Below, piece after piece: positions 1-10,260 of a stretch of 64,000 bases of DNA (position 1 is its first letter; every line of letters starts with the position of its first letter). Below the pieces are notes generated by a model. It was given only the letters and a program-made list of their open reading frames with translations, made no database searches and was not told the DNA's origin. The stretch is from Tipula vernalis. Taxonomy: Eukaryota; Arthropoda; Insecta; Diptera; Tipulidae. Location: positions 133,279,241 to 133,343,240 of the forward strand of contig OY282559.1 of NCBI GenBank assembly GCA_958295665.1, read 5' to 3'. The translations under genes and the position numbers were made by a program.

Positions 1-440
1 CCAGTCTACGACTTCCTTTATGTCAGTTACTTCAGCTTGAAAAATGCTACAGTAGTCGGGGAGACGGAAGGAGAGATTTAATAGAAGTTCCTTGCAGAAC
101 ACTCCAGCCCCGGTTCCGTTTTGAACCATCAGTGAAGAAGTTTATAACTCCTGGTTCCAAAACTGCACTCATCATCCAGTCCTCCCTGGATGGGATCCTA
201 GTCCGGAACTTTGTGTCAAAAGATAGTGACGGGACAGTATAGTCAGTGGTCTTGGGAATTTGTTTGTTGAATAAAATGAGTTGAGTGCCCTGTATTGTTG
301 CAGGTCTACATTAAGATGGGTTTCAGTTATATGGCAGTACAAGCTGCCAACTGTTTCCCCAAGATATCTAGAGGAGTCAAAAATAGCAGAGTCTCTAGTG
401 CCTGAGTGGATGTGCTCCTCAGTGCACCACTGATCCAAAA
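1..440 (-). pseudogene. RNase H domain remnant of copy A1
   Basis: The minus strand matches the beginning of the RNase H domain that is better preserved in copy A3 (23440-23842): the region around the FTDGS motif and the QAEV segment. It also includes the linker between reverse transcriptase and RNase H (172-438). The window edge cuts the domain before its C-terminal part. In the parent element this domain would degrade the RNA strand during target-primed reverse transcription. A frame change between the linker and the domain shows it is not functional. Confidence 0.7.
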
Positions 441-477
441 AGAGATTGTTCTCTGAACTTTTATTTACAGCTTTTTG

Positions 478-1453
478 TTAACAGTTTTGTCCAGAGTAGG
501 CCACCAGACTATTACCCCATATAAGAGTATGGGTCTGACTACTGCGGTATAAAGCAAATGTACGATGCGGGGCTCCAGCCCCCATCCTTTCCAACTGGCC
601 TTTTTGCAAGAGTATAGCGCTAGGGTGATAGTACGCCACCCTGCAGTGTACCTGTGCTTGCAAATCTTCTAGAAGAGGATTCCCTCAAACTGGCATTTAT
701 GATCCTGTCTCTTAGTATTTGATCTATCCAGTCCTTGGGTGATTCATCCACTCCCAGACCTGGAAGTGCCTGAGTTATAGACCCTGGAAGCACATTGTTA
801 AAGGCCCTCTCAATATCCAAGAAGGTTACCATTGCGTAGTCTCTATATTCGAATGATTTCTCAATGAATTATATAAGAAAATGAAGAGCAGCCTCTACAG
901 ATCTCCCCTTGCAATAGGCATGTTGAGATTTAGACAGCTTTTCCGGCACAATCGTGCCTCTAATATGAGCTTCTATTTGTCTTTCCATTGTTTTAAAGAG
1001 GAAGGAAGACAAGCTAATCGGTCTAAGGTCTTTGGGATTGCAGTGTGAGCGTTTTCCCGCCTTAGGTATGAAAACAACCTTCACTTCTGTCCATTTACTA
1101 GGAATGTGACATAGTTCTAGGTTCCCTTTGGAAATTACCTCTAACCAGGAAATGGTTTGATCTCTAGTTTGTTAAATATCCTCAGGGATAATACCATCGA
1201 GTCCAGATGACTTATATGATTTAAAACTGTCTATCGCCCACAGGATCTTTGTTCTGATAATAATTTGACCTATGAGGCTACTTGCCTTTTTACCTACTGA
1301 TGTGCTAGGTTCAGATTCGGAACAAGCAGCAAAATGAGTCTCCAGCAGAAGTTCTAGCGATTCCGCACTATTAGTGGTCCATATCCCATCCGGCCGTTGA
1401 AGATAACTTGGGATGGAAGGACCAGTTGCTAGTACTTTGTGTAGCTTAGACAT
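478..1453 (-). pseudogene. Reverse transcriptase remnant of copy A1
   Basis: Three overlapping minus-strand pieces together give the fingers and part of the palm of a non-LTR reverse transcriptase. At 869-1084 there is VFIPKAGK followed by KDLRPISLSSFLFK. At 620-832 there are the motif A block FLDIERAFNNV and the motif B block GTLQGGVLSP. Downstream of motif B the sequence jumps directly to the thumb, so the catalytic YADD motif is absent. Copy A2 has about 380 extra bases at this point. The N-terminal spacer between endonuclease and reverse transcriptase is at 1172-1453. The deletion and frame changes mean no active enzyme. Confidence 0.85.
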
Positions 1454-2450
1454 CTCCGAAGACTCCTGAATTTTGCCACAGTATAGTCTCCAAGAGCTGT
1501 TTTTGGCACTTCAGCAGCTTTTGTTTTCCGTGCTGTTTTGAAGATTCTTTTGCATTTTCGACGTGTGTGTTGAATCTCCTTGGACCACCAGGGTAGCCGA
1601 GATTTACCCCTAGGCCTGCTAAAGGGACTAGAGCCCAGTATCCCTTCATTAAAAGCTCTGGACAACTCGTCCACCAAGCCATTGAGCTCTTTCGCAGTTT
1701 TTGGAGATTTTGGCATCGGAACTGGTAGAGTATAACCCAGAATAATTCTAGAGGTATCCCAGTTCGTTTTCCTCCTGTTTCTGTAGATTGGACTTTTTGG
1801 AGAAGTCAAGTCGATTTGAAATTGAAGATAAAAATGATCAGAAAAGGAGTGGTCCTCCGACACTCTCCAGTTTAATAGACTAATCGTCAAAAAGCTGGAG
1901 ACAAGAGAAATATCCAAAACCTTCTGTCTATTTCTAGTTGTAAAGGTCGGCTTACTGTCTATGTTACATATATGAAGGTTAGTACTTAAAACGTAATCAA
2001 GGAGTAACTCACCTCCTTCATTTGTGTCCGTACTTCCCCAGATATTGTGATGAGCATTTGCATCACTCTCCAGGATGAGTCCAACCTTGCGCTTCTGAGC
2101 CTCCAAGATTAGCTCACCTAGACTGATTGGTGGAATATCCACTTCATCAAAAGCTAGGTAAGCTGATACTAGCCAGAGGTTTCGTTTATCCTCAATGCCG
2201 ACCTCAATGCTGACCGCTGCTACATTTCCAATACTGAAATTTGATAGCAGAATGTACGACTGAACTTACCTTCTCTTTTCGCGTGCATTAATCTATAATA
2301 GGGAATCTTGACCACAAGTATCCGGTTTTCAGTGACCCAAGGTGCCTGGATCAAGACGACACCTTTCGCTTCTTTCCCAATTTTGGAAATTAGAGTAGCT
2401 GATGCTGCCTTAGAGTGGTGAAGGTTGACTTGCAGAAATGTTAATGTCAT
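1454..2450 (-). pseudogene. AP-like endonuclease remnant of copy A1
   Basis: The minus-strand frame at 1429-2142 carries the C-terminal half of a non-LTR endonuclease: SDANAHHNIWGS, then PTFTT with VLDISLV, and the catalytic SDH as FSDHF. The N-terminal piece at 2220-2450 starts MTLTFLQVNLHHSKAA, as in family members, and contains LIQAPW where LIQEPW is usual, so the metal-binding Glu appears to be changed to Ala. The two halves are out of frame. In an intact element this domain nicks the target DNA. Confidence 0.8.
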
Positions 2451-2499
2451 CTCTACAGTCTCTTCTCCACCACAGTACCATCAGAGTCATCCCCTGATG

Positions 2500-3253
2500 A
2501 GAAGTCCTCTGAGAGCCTCTTTAAAGACTCAATGGACGTTGACATCTCCGTGTCCGTGGAGAGAGTTTCCGCTTGGCTGGCTACCTCCGCTCACGCAGAT
2601 AAACTATCAAGCACCGCGGTAGTGTCTGAAGCTGAAGCCTCCGGCTTGTCCGTGTCTTTCTTGTAAACCTGGAGTGTGATTACACTGAAACCATAGTTAA
2701 TTAAACCGTTGGTTTTTTCTAGTTTAGTCATTGACTCCCTGTCTAAGATGATACTCGTAACAGCTAACCTATACTCAGCCTTCGTCTCCTCGAGCTTGGC
2801 ACTTTCCAGCTGTGCGTTGGCAACTTCAGGTTGCCAACCTGCAAAAACTGGAGTATCACCTTCGGATCACTAGGCTTCGAAGGGATGTACACGCTCTTGG
2901 TCTGCAGGGGATCTCCTCCCTATCAATAACAGCAAGGCTGGCTCTGGGCCATACCTCGCCAAGTCCCTAACTGCCTTTTTATAAAGCAGTATGGACCTCT
3001 GATCTGCACAGGCAGCCAGTTTCACCTTCCTCCAATTGGCGGGCGCAATACTGCCATCCTTTTGGGATTGGTTAATAACTGCCACAACCAGCTGATCCTT
3101 GAGGACCTCGTTAAAAGGCCTCATAGCGGTAGCGTGGACCCTTGTTCTCTTTGCGATCTTAGGACTTTTCTCTTGAGATCTGATTCTTTTAAGCTGTGAG
3201 CCAGCTGAAGGGCCTTCCGAATTTTTCTCCGCGCTGCAACATTCCGTATACAT
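2500..3253 (-). pseudogene. ORF1 (gag-like) remnant of copy A1
   Basis: The minus frame at 2870-3253 reads a basic N-terminal segment, then MRPFNEVLKDQLVVAVI and KLAACADQRS, which match ORF1 of copy A2. A 91-base block present in A2 between two copies of TTCACC is absent here, consistent with deletion between short direct repeats. Beyond about 2870 the frame shifts, and the C-terminal part (down to about 2500) is recognisable only by comparison with A2. ORF1 proteins of this group bind the element RNA. No intact frame remains. Confidence 0.7.
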
Positions 3254-3575
3254 ATTGCCTGTTATTCATATCACCGACCCCAGGGATCGGCATTTTGAAA
3301 TTTCCAGTACATATTCAATACTACAGATATCCTCGAAACCATATTCGTATGTCGGTTTTTTGATCCTTGGTGAAGAGATTTCTTCATTGAAACGTTCTGC
3401 AATATTCCGTATACATATTGCCTGTTATTCATAGCGCCGATCCCAGGGATCGACCTTTTGAAATTTTTAGTACAAAGTCAATACAACAGATATTCTAGAA
3501 ACCATATTCGCATGTCGGTGGTTTGATTTTTGTTGAAGATATTTCTTCATTGAAACGAGCTGCAACATTCCGTAA
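3233..3575. repeat. ~164-bp tandem repeat, two full units plus start of a third
   Basis: The phrase CTGCAAYATTCCGTA recurs at about 3234, 3397 and 3560, giving unit lengths near 164 and 161 bases. Each unit also contains CCCAGGGATCG and a TTTCTTCATTGAAACG end. The array starts exactly where the ORF1 homology of copy A1 stops, so it may be the tandemly repeated 5'UTR/promoter of the retrotransposon, or independent flanking DNA. The third unit is interrupted by the Tc1 element. Confidence 0.8.
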
Positions 3576-3578
3576 ATA

Positions 3579-4925
3579 CAGTGCTAGGAAAAAAAATTGG
3601 GCAAACATATTTTATTACAAATTGGTGTCTTTTTTGCTAAAATTGCAAAACTTTTGAAAGCAATTGGTTTTATTGTTTCATTTTAAATACATCATTGACC
3701 TAATTTTTTGAAAAAAAAAAAAAAAAAAAAAATATTTACCTGTAATTTAGGGGGAAAACCCGAAAAATGCCAAAATATTCAAAATACGTTGGGAATGCAA
3801 TAAATTAAACACTTATTTTTAATTTTCGTTTTGTTTTTTACTGATTTATAGAAATTTTATCTTTAATATTAATATTTTGTTGGACCGCCATTTGCTTTTA
3901 TTACAGCGATACACCTCTGATCCATTGAATTTGATAAATTTTTCAAAATCGTAGAAGGTATGGATTCCCAAATCGTCATTAACAAATTTTTTAAAGCTTG
4001 AATTTATACTGGGCGCTTTCTTGCTACTTCTAGCTTCATTATGGACCAAACATTTTCTATGGGATTTAAGTCTGGACTGTACGGGGGCTAGCTCAACACA
4101 TCGGTATTTTTTCTTCTGCGAAGTACTTTGTTACCTTTAAATGAAGAGATAAGAAAAAAAACCAAGTTTTTAACAAATTATTTATGTTTATCTGAAAGCC
4201 AATTTTTCTATCTATAATTCAAAATTAATAACTCACAACTTTGGCGGTATGGCACGGAGCGTTATCCTGTTGAAAAATAAATCTGCAAGTCTCGCCAAAA
4301 AGCTTTAACACAGAAGGCTCAAATTCGTTATGTAGGACCTACAGATAAACAGCTGCTGTAATTTTGGAACTAAGGGAGCACAATCGACCAATAACTCCTT
4401 TATTTTTCGGTGGAAGTTTTAAAAGACATTCGTTGCTAAGCCTCTCGCGAGATTCTCGGGTGGAAATCTTACAAGATATTCGCTGCTAAGCCTCCCACGA
4501 GAATTCTTCCACCTCCAACATTCAGCTTGAATTTTGATTCATCGGAGAAAATCACATCATTCCACATCTCTTGAGTCCAAGAAATATGCTCCTGGGCCTA
4601 TAGCAAACGTTTTTTTTTTCACTCGTAATGTGAACTCAGGCTTCTGAACTGGTTCTCATTTTTGCAGAGTAATTCATTGGTATAACTCTTTGACCCTTGG
4701 GCCAAAATTACGGGGAGAGTGGAATGGTATTTCTACTTTTTTTTAGTAGATATGTTTTGAGAGATTGGCATCTTTATTTTTCTGATTTACCAAATCGAAA
4801 ATATTGGGATTGCCATGAACAATTAATATATTTGTCTCTAAAAAAGCCGAAAAAATCTTTAGATTTTTGATGAACGGATTTCGACGTTGAATTTGATGCA
4901 ACTGACGGTATGTAATATGTTTCAA
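3579..4925 (-). mobile_element. Tc1-like DNA transposon (dead, one end missing)
   Basis: The right end of the element (left in this window) begins CAGTGCTAGG after a TA dinucleotide, as expected for Tc1/mariner insertions. Minus-strand translation gives three catalytic regions of a DD34E transposase: VIFSDESKFKLN (about 4510-4560), FQQDNAPCHTAK (about 4245-4280) and SPDLNPIENVW (about 4040-4080), ending in IKANGGPTKY at about 3880. Insertions and stops separate these blocks, for instance a stretch at about 4090-4240. No matching inverted repeat is visible on the other side, so the 5' end is lost or decayed. Confidence 0.85.
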
Positions 4926-5177
4926 TGGACCTGTTATTTATTTAATTTTACATAAAGTCAATGCACCGTTGTTGCTTCAGTCATTTTGACTATAAAAACT
5001 GCTGAAATGTTGCCTTTTAAATTAAATTGAATATTGGATTTCTCCTAAAAGATGATTAGTTGAAAAATTTTATCTCTGAAAATAGCATTTAGGCGAATAA
5101 GTTACCACCACATACATACAATATATACGTATACGGAAAATTTGGGATTTTATTTTGGGACGTATTTCACAGGCATA
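4926..5177. other. AT-rich stretch, nothing recognised
   Basis: No coding region or repeat was recognised. It lies between the Tc1 remnant and an interspersed repeat and could hold the decayed missing end of the Tc1 element. Confidence 0.4.
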
Positions 5178-5548
5178 CAATTAACACAATTCCAGTTTTT
5201 ATTTGCCATTTCACTTGCACTTTTGTGCTAAAATGAAACCACGCTGTTTGCAGACTTCACATTGAATCATGTCATCCATTTCATTGCTTTCGTGACACAA
5301 TTGGCAATCGTTTCTCTTAGCAAATATGACATTAGGCTGCCACATACTAAACAAATTAGTAGCTCTGTCGATAAAAATGCCCAGTCACATGCTCAGAATA
5401 ATAATGATTTTACTTTCTTTTACTCTAGTAAAATAAAGTATAGTAATCAATAAAATAAAGTATAGTATCCAATTTTGGACCTTGAGATTCTTAGAGATTT
5501 ATCTGTTTTGAGGTCCCCTGAGTTCGAAAAAGTGGGTTTCGAAATGGT
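5178..5548. repeat. Interspersed repeat D, left part (host of the microsatellite)
   Basis: From AATTAACACAATT through the phrases TTGCCATTTCACTTGCACTT and GACATTAGGCTGC this matches 19190-19390. The second copy runs directly on into sequence that here resumes only at about 10093. So 5400-10090 is inserted material relative to copy 2. It comprises a fragment (5400-5548 and 9788-10090) that flanks the GTCTGTCA array, plus the R1 retrotransposon. Confidence 0.75.
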
Positions 5549-6165
5549 GTCTGTCTGTCAGTCTGTCAGTCTGTCAGTCTGTCAGTCTGTCAGTCTGTCA
5601 GTCTGTCAGTCTGTCAGTCTGTCAGTCTGTCAGTCTGTCAGTCTGTCAGTCTGTCAGTCTGTCAGTCTGTCAGTCTGTCAGTCTGTCAGTCTGTCAGTCT
5701 GTCAGTCTGTCAGTCTGTCAGTCTGTCAGTCTGTCAGTCTGTCAGTCTGTCAGTCTGTCAGTCTGTCAGTCTGTCAGTTTGTCAGTCTGTCAGTCTGTCA
5801 GTCTGTCAGTCTGTCAGTCTGTCAGTCTGTCAGTCTGTCAGTCTGTCAGTCTGTCAGTCTGTCAGTCTGTCAGTCTGTCAGTCTGTCAGTCTGTCAGTCT
5901 GTCAGTCTGTCAGTCTGTCAGTCTGTCAGTCTGTCAGTCTGTCAGTCTGTCAGTCTGTCAGTCTGTCAGTCTGTCAGTCTGTCAGTCTGTCAGTCTGTCA
6001 GTCTGTCAGTCTGTCAGTCTGTCAGTCTGTCAGTCTGTCAGTCTGTCAGTCTGTCAGTCTGTCAGTCTGTCAGTCTGTCAGTCTGTCAGTCTGTCAGTCT
6101 GTCAGTCTGTCAGTCTGTCAGTCTGTCAGTCTGTCAGTCTGTCAGTCTGTCAATCTGTCAGTCTG
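5549..6165. repeat. (GTCTGTCA)n octanucleotide microsatellite, ~617 bp
   Basis: An almost perfect array of the 8-base unit GTCTGTCA fills these 617 bases, with single-base variants at about 5779 (GTTTGTCA) and 6152 (ATCTGTCA). It has no stop codons on the plus strand in some frames, giving a spurious Ser-Val-Cys-Gln repeat that I do not regard as a protein. A short stub of the same array (GTCTGTCAGTCTGT) remains at 9774-9787, on the far side of the R1-clade element. Confidence 0.97.
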
Positions 6166-6379
6166 TTTTTTTTTTTTTTTTTTTTACGTGGTCAGGTGAA
6201 AAAGATTCAAAATCTACCATATGCCCGTACATATGGTTTTGTTAGATTTGACTGACTTAAAAACCACTTCCCGTCGTCGACCATAAGCCCCCGGAACCAC
6301 CGTTAAGTATTACTTCGGGGGATGGGATTTGCATTATTGCAGATTCAGATTTAATTATTCATAATTCTTCACTATTGGT

Positions 6380-7423
6380 CTATTGGTGACTCCTCTCACG
6401 CTCAAGACACCGCAGCTTAATTAGAACCTCTGTTGCAAAACTACAAACGGCAGACCAGTGCTCCGTCGAACCCAGCATTAGTGCAATTGTATTCTCCGGC
6501 GTCGGCCGTTGCCCCATCTTCTTCTCAAGCACTTTCCTTCTTTCATCGAATCTCGGACATCTGAATAACACATGATCCGCATCCTCCGGTATACCTGTAC
6601 AGCTCGGGCAGTCAGGTGAATCATCGTGCCCGAACCTGTGCAAGTATGCAAGAAAACAACCGTGTCCTGTCAACAACTGCGTCAAGTAAAGGTTAACTTC
6701 TCCGTGTCGTCGGTTTAACCACTCGCCAATCGAAGGAATGAGACGGTATGTCCATCTACCCTTTCCTGATGAACTCCATTGTTGCTGCCATTTAGCAATT
6801 ATTTCCGATCTTACAAGATTACGATCCTCTCTAGTCATTGACCTGGTTCCTTGGACTCCGTGTTGGTATATTTGCTGTCGCTCCTTTGCCAAAAGAGCAA
6901 TCGGGGTCATTCCCGCTACCACATACGCCGCATCATCTGATATAGTGCGGAACCCACAGATGACTCGCAGCGCACACCTCCGGTATACTGAATTTATGTC
7001 TCGACTATAGGCTTTGATTCTCAGTGAATCTGCCCAAATAGGAACACCGTACAATAAGATGAATGTGACGACACCGGCCAAGAATCTCCCACGGCTCTGT
7101 CTAGGTCCCCCCAAATTCGGCATTAAACGTGAAAGAGCGGCATTTATTTTAGCTGCTTTGTCGCTCACGTACTCAATATGCTTCTTGAATGAAAGTTTTG
7201 CATCAATCGTGATGCCTAAATATTTGATGCAAGGTTTGGAAGAGATTTCAGAATTGCCCACCTGGATAGTAATTGTTTCTCGCTGCTTCCTGCTCGTAAC
7301 TAGAACTGCCTCGGTTTTATGTTCAGGTAACTGAAGTCCAACCTTCGATAACCACCGCTGGATAACGGCTATGGCTTCGTTGCATGTGTGTTCTGCTATC
7401 GAAATTCTTAACCTTTCACCCTA
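6380..7423 (-). pseudogene. Reverse transcriptase thumb and C-terminal region (catalytic palm deleted)
   Basis: The frame reads ERLRISIAEHTCNEAI, RWLSKVGLQLPEHKTEAV and then an open 293-residue stretch from 7261 to 6380. It contains IKYLGITIDAKLSF, PRQSRGRFLAGVVTFILLYG, the YLTQLLTGHGCF block and a CPSC...H...C knuckle. The fingers and palm, with motifs A, B and YADD, are absent: endonuclease sequence ends at about 7430 and thumb-side sequence starts almost at once. In intact R1-type ORF2 proteins more than a thousand bases lie between these points. The long surviving frame suggests the deletion is fairly young. Confidence 0.85.
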
Positions 7424-7424
7424 C

Positions 7425-8069
7425 AATTTCAATCGATCTGATTGGCAAGGACCTCGGTCCGCGTAGCTCCAGAAGTATCGCTTGGTGGTTGCTGTGCGTG
7501 TAGATTTCGCTAACTTCCCACTTGATTCCAGTCCTCTTGAGATCACTACTAATGAAAGTTATGTCAATAAACGATCTCGCTTCACCTCTACAGAATGTAG
7601 GATGGTTCCCATTATTGCAAAGAACAATATCGAGAACAGATATTGCCTCAAGAAGAGCCCTCCCTCAATTGTTTGTGCTTGTGCTGCCCCATTTTGTGGC
7701 CCATGCATTAAAATCACCGGTGATGATCACCGGCCTTCGATCCCTGGCATCGCTGACAAGCCGATCCAAAAAACTTATAAAATTCTCAATCGTTTCGCTC
7801 GGAGGCGCATAGCAGCTATAGATAGGAATGTCGTCTATTTTTACCCTAGTAACTCCTGCTTCTTGGCGTACTGGCTTTTCCTGGAAAGGCCGCCTGTTGC
7901 ATGACCATATCGCAGCCTTGCCAGTTGAATCTGTCATCCAATTATTTCCTTCTATGTTTCTGTACTGTTCACATAGGATAGCGATATCCACTTGTAGTTC
8001 TCGCACAGGCTGCAGTAAGAGGTCTTGTGCGGCCTCACTATTGTTTATATTTAGTTGCAAAACTTTCAT
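7425..8069 (-). pseudogene. R1-type endonuclease, N-terminal part of ORF2
   Basis: ORF2 starts at the ATG at 8069-8067, reading MKVLQLNINNSEAAQDLL. That ATG overlaps the ORF1 stop as TAATG, an arrangement suited to termination-reinitiation. Motifs in order: QLNIN, the CEQY segment with the metal-binding Glu, YAPPSE, and ITGDFNAWATKWGS. An in-frame TGA at 7663-7665 follows STNN. Reading through it gives PTFCRG, SFIDITF and YTHSNHQAI. The last would be SDH in an active enzyme, so the catalytic Asp is Asn here. The domain should nick the microsatellite target. Confidence 0.85.
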
Positions 8070-9610
8070 TATCTTCGAGCAGCTAGTAGCGCTTTCCGGT
8101 ACGCTGGACATTTAATGCTACCAACCGTATGGTTTCTGTCTATATTGCTGCCTCTATCCTGACACAGGAAACAGCTTGCATCGTTAGTGCAGTTCCTTAG
8201 AATGTGGCCCTCTCTACCGCATTTATAGCAAAGCTTGGAGCGATCGACGATGCTACGGCATACGGTTGACCTATGCCCATATCCCAGGCACTTAAAACAA
8301 CGAAGTGGGCTAATTTTTCCACGGATTCGACAAACCACCCAACCAATACGTATCTTTCCTTCTTCGGACATCCTTGACGCCACTACCTTCGGGACGCCGA
8401 TTACTGCTGTCTGGGTTCCTCCGTATGCTTTCCTCAATGACTTGATTATACTCACTGAGAGAATTTTACCTTAGTCAAAGTTGGCTACCACCGCCTTGAA
8501 GACTTCCTCCTTAGTGGTGACCTCATCAATATCCTTAATCTCGATAAGAACCTCATCTGTTTCCTTGAGGGTTCTTACATCTGCTTTCGTATTTAGGTTT
8601 CGTTCCAGAAATGCTTGCAATTCGGCTGTATTTTCGCCTGTGGCTTTCCCCAGCTCAAGAAGCAAGGTACCTTTCTCCGTCTTGCGAATGCGAGTTCCTT
8701 TTTTTCCTAGCTCTTCTAGGTCAGGGTTGCTTTTCATGTTTTTTAAGATTTCCGCATACGTCGGATTTCCTTTCTTTGTGATCTCTCATGCATCCGGACG
8801 AGGAGGCCTCGCTCGTCTCTCTCGAGTTTTGCGTTTGACCAACGTCCAATTTGTGGCTTCTTTAATGTCTTCGTTATTATAACATTGCAATTGCAAGGGA
8901 TTCCCATTCCTCCTTTGCTGCTGGAGTATCGCCTCGCTTGTCCTTCCCTTCTTAGGTTCGTTGCCTCCCGAATTTGGTGTCCTCTTCCTTTTACTTTTCG
9001 GAGTGTCAAGGAACACTTCTTCCAGAGAGTTCTCGGTTTTGGCAGCTTGCTCTTTCGTTGGCTCCAGTATAGGTGTTTCCTTGATTATCTCGAATACCTC
9101 TTTCTCAGGTTGTAGCAAGTTCTCTAGAGTTGCCTCTGGATCCTCCCCTCTTTCGGAAAAAAATTGAAACTCCTTTTCTACATCTTGTTTGATCATTCGT
9201 ATCAACCTCTTGATTTCACCATGGACATTGTTTCGATCTTTGGCATACTCAAAGAGATCGTCGATATGCTTTTTCACGATGTCCACTTTCGAGATACTCC
9301 TCCGCACCTCGCTCGCTTCCTGATTTATTTCTTTAACTCTTGGGGCCACAAGATCCGACATTGACAATGCCATGGACCTCTGCATAGCCGGGGGAGACCT
9401 CTGGAACATTCTGCTTTTCTTGAATGGGTTATTAATTCCCCGTGTTCCCTGCTCTTCAATTCTTGTAGCTTTTAATGCACCGGTAGCCAAGTTTCCCGCT
9501 ACGGGAGGACTGCGGTCGTTGGATGACGACGGCTGGGAGCCCGCTTGCCCACTCCCACTAGCCACCGGTACTGGGACATAACCCCCTTGCACCGTAAAAT
9601 TTTCCTCCAT
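8069..9610 (-). pseudogene. R1-type ORF1 (gag-like) with CCHC zinc knuckles, two in-frame stops
   Basis: Reading from MEENFTVQGG at 9610 gives about 513 codons in one frame, broken only by TGA at 8786-8788 and TAA at 8471-8473. There is no frameshift. The N-terminal half is rich in Ser/Pro then charged and probably coiled (residues ~95-190), followed by a basic KSKRKR stretch. After the first stop comes PTYAEILKN, typical of R1-group ORF1. The C-terminus holds cysteine-rich knuckles: CFKCLGYGHRSTVC, CYKCGREGHILRNC and a third CFLCQ...H...C. This protein would package the element RNA and bring it to its target. Confidence 0.88.
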
Positions 9611-9773
9611 TTTCCTCCCCTTCCATATTTGGTTTATTTATCAGGGTTTCTTCCCATATCATGGTTTGGTGTGGGAGATCATGCAACTCCACATGCTTTT
9701 TTGCAGCCGCTTCTAACATGGGGAACAGACGCTGACCAATGAGCCGCCCACTATGGGTCAAACGCTCATGGAA

Positions 9774-10260
9774 GTCTGTCAGTCTGTATCCTCTCTACAG
9801 CCCAGATGGTTTAACCAATCGAACTGAAACTTCAGAATTAAGCTTTTTTGATAAATTGGAAGGTCCAAGTGAATTTTACGCTAAATCGGCTAAGCAGAAG
9901 TGGCCACTCCCTTAGTCCAGAAAATTTATTTTGCAAATATCTTAAAAAGTATAAGGTTTACAAAAAATTACTTAATACAAAATTTTTCCAAAAATTAAAA
10001 ACAAATCAAAATAAAAAATTAAAAATTAAAAAAAAAAAAAAAATTGCTCAAAATTCTCTGTTCGTAAAAGAAAATCGTGTGTTCGCCACACCTCCATTTT
10101 TAATTATTAGAGGATTATAATTATTAGAGGCATAAGGAATTTTTAGTGGAAAGAAGTATAAAGCAGGAAAATAAAGGATCATGAACGAAAACGAAGAAGC
10201 ATGATGTTGTGAGAGAATAAGGCTTGTTTAATCACGACTGATTTCAAATTTCGCTACCTG
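9774..10260. repeat. Interspersed repeat D and microsatellite-flanking repeat, right part
   Basis: The segment begins with the stub GTCTGTCAGTCTGT, continues with a fragment also seen around GTCTG tracts in other fly repeats (CAGCCCAGATGGTTTAACC) and poly(A)-rich DNA. From about 10093 (TTTAATTATTAGAGG) it resumes repeat D as found at 19395-19567. It ends with AATCACGACTGATTTC at about 10240, just before the MITE. Confidence 0.7.

Larger units (their letters stand above)
1..3232 (-). mobile_element. LOA-like non-LTR retrotransposon, copy A1 (defective, cut by window edge)
   Basis: Read on the minus strand this stretch gives, in order, an ORF1 remnant, an apurinic-type endonuclease, a reverse transcriptase and the start of an RNase H domain. 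That order is known for non-LTR elements of the LOA/I group. The same family occurs at 31747-36000 (A2) and 22686-23842 (A3), and comparing the copies shows the lesions. About 380 bases of reverse transcriptase palm, including the YADD box, are missing at about 630. About 60 bases are missing at about 1515. A 91-base segment of ORF1 is missing at about 3025. Premature stops and frameshifts break every domain. The 3' end lies beyond base 1. LOA as the clade is inferred from the RNase H domain and a C-terminal Cys/His knuckle seen in related copies. Confidence 0.85.
6166..9773 (-). mobile_element. R1-clade non-LTR retrotransposon inserted in the (GTCTGTCA)n microsatellite
   Basis: On the minus strand: a short 5'UTR, an ORF1 with gag-type zinc knuckles (9610-8069), an endonuclease (8069 down to about 7425), the C-terminal third of a reverse transcriptase (7423-6380), a ~200-base 3'UTR and a poly(A) tail seen as 20 T at 6166-6185. 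No RNase H is present. The C-terminal block with YLTQLLTGHGCF, HRFGHDDSPDCPSC and DADHVLFRCP is typical of R1/TRAS/Waldo-type elements (family knowledge). The two ends abut GTCTGTCA repeats on both sides. Internal deletion and in-frame stops make it inactive. Confidence 0.88.

Noticed and set aside
5475..6255. Two long open frames encoding Ser-Val-Cys-Gln-Ser-Leu repeats
   Set aside because: They are translations of the GTCTGTCA microsatellite, whose 8-bp unit happens to lack stops; no flanking coding signal.
8481..9742. Several plus-strand frames opposite the R1 ORF1
   Set aside because: Shadows of the minus-strand gag-like frame; hydrophobic low-complexity sequence without homology.
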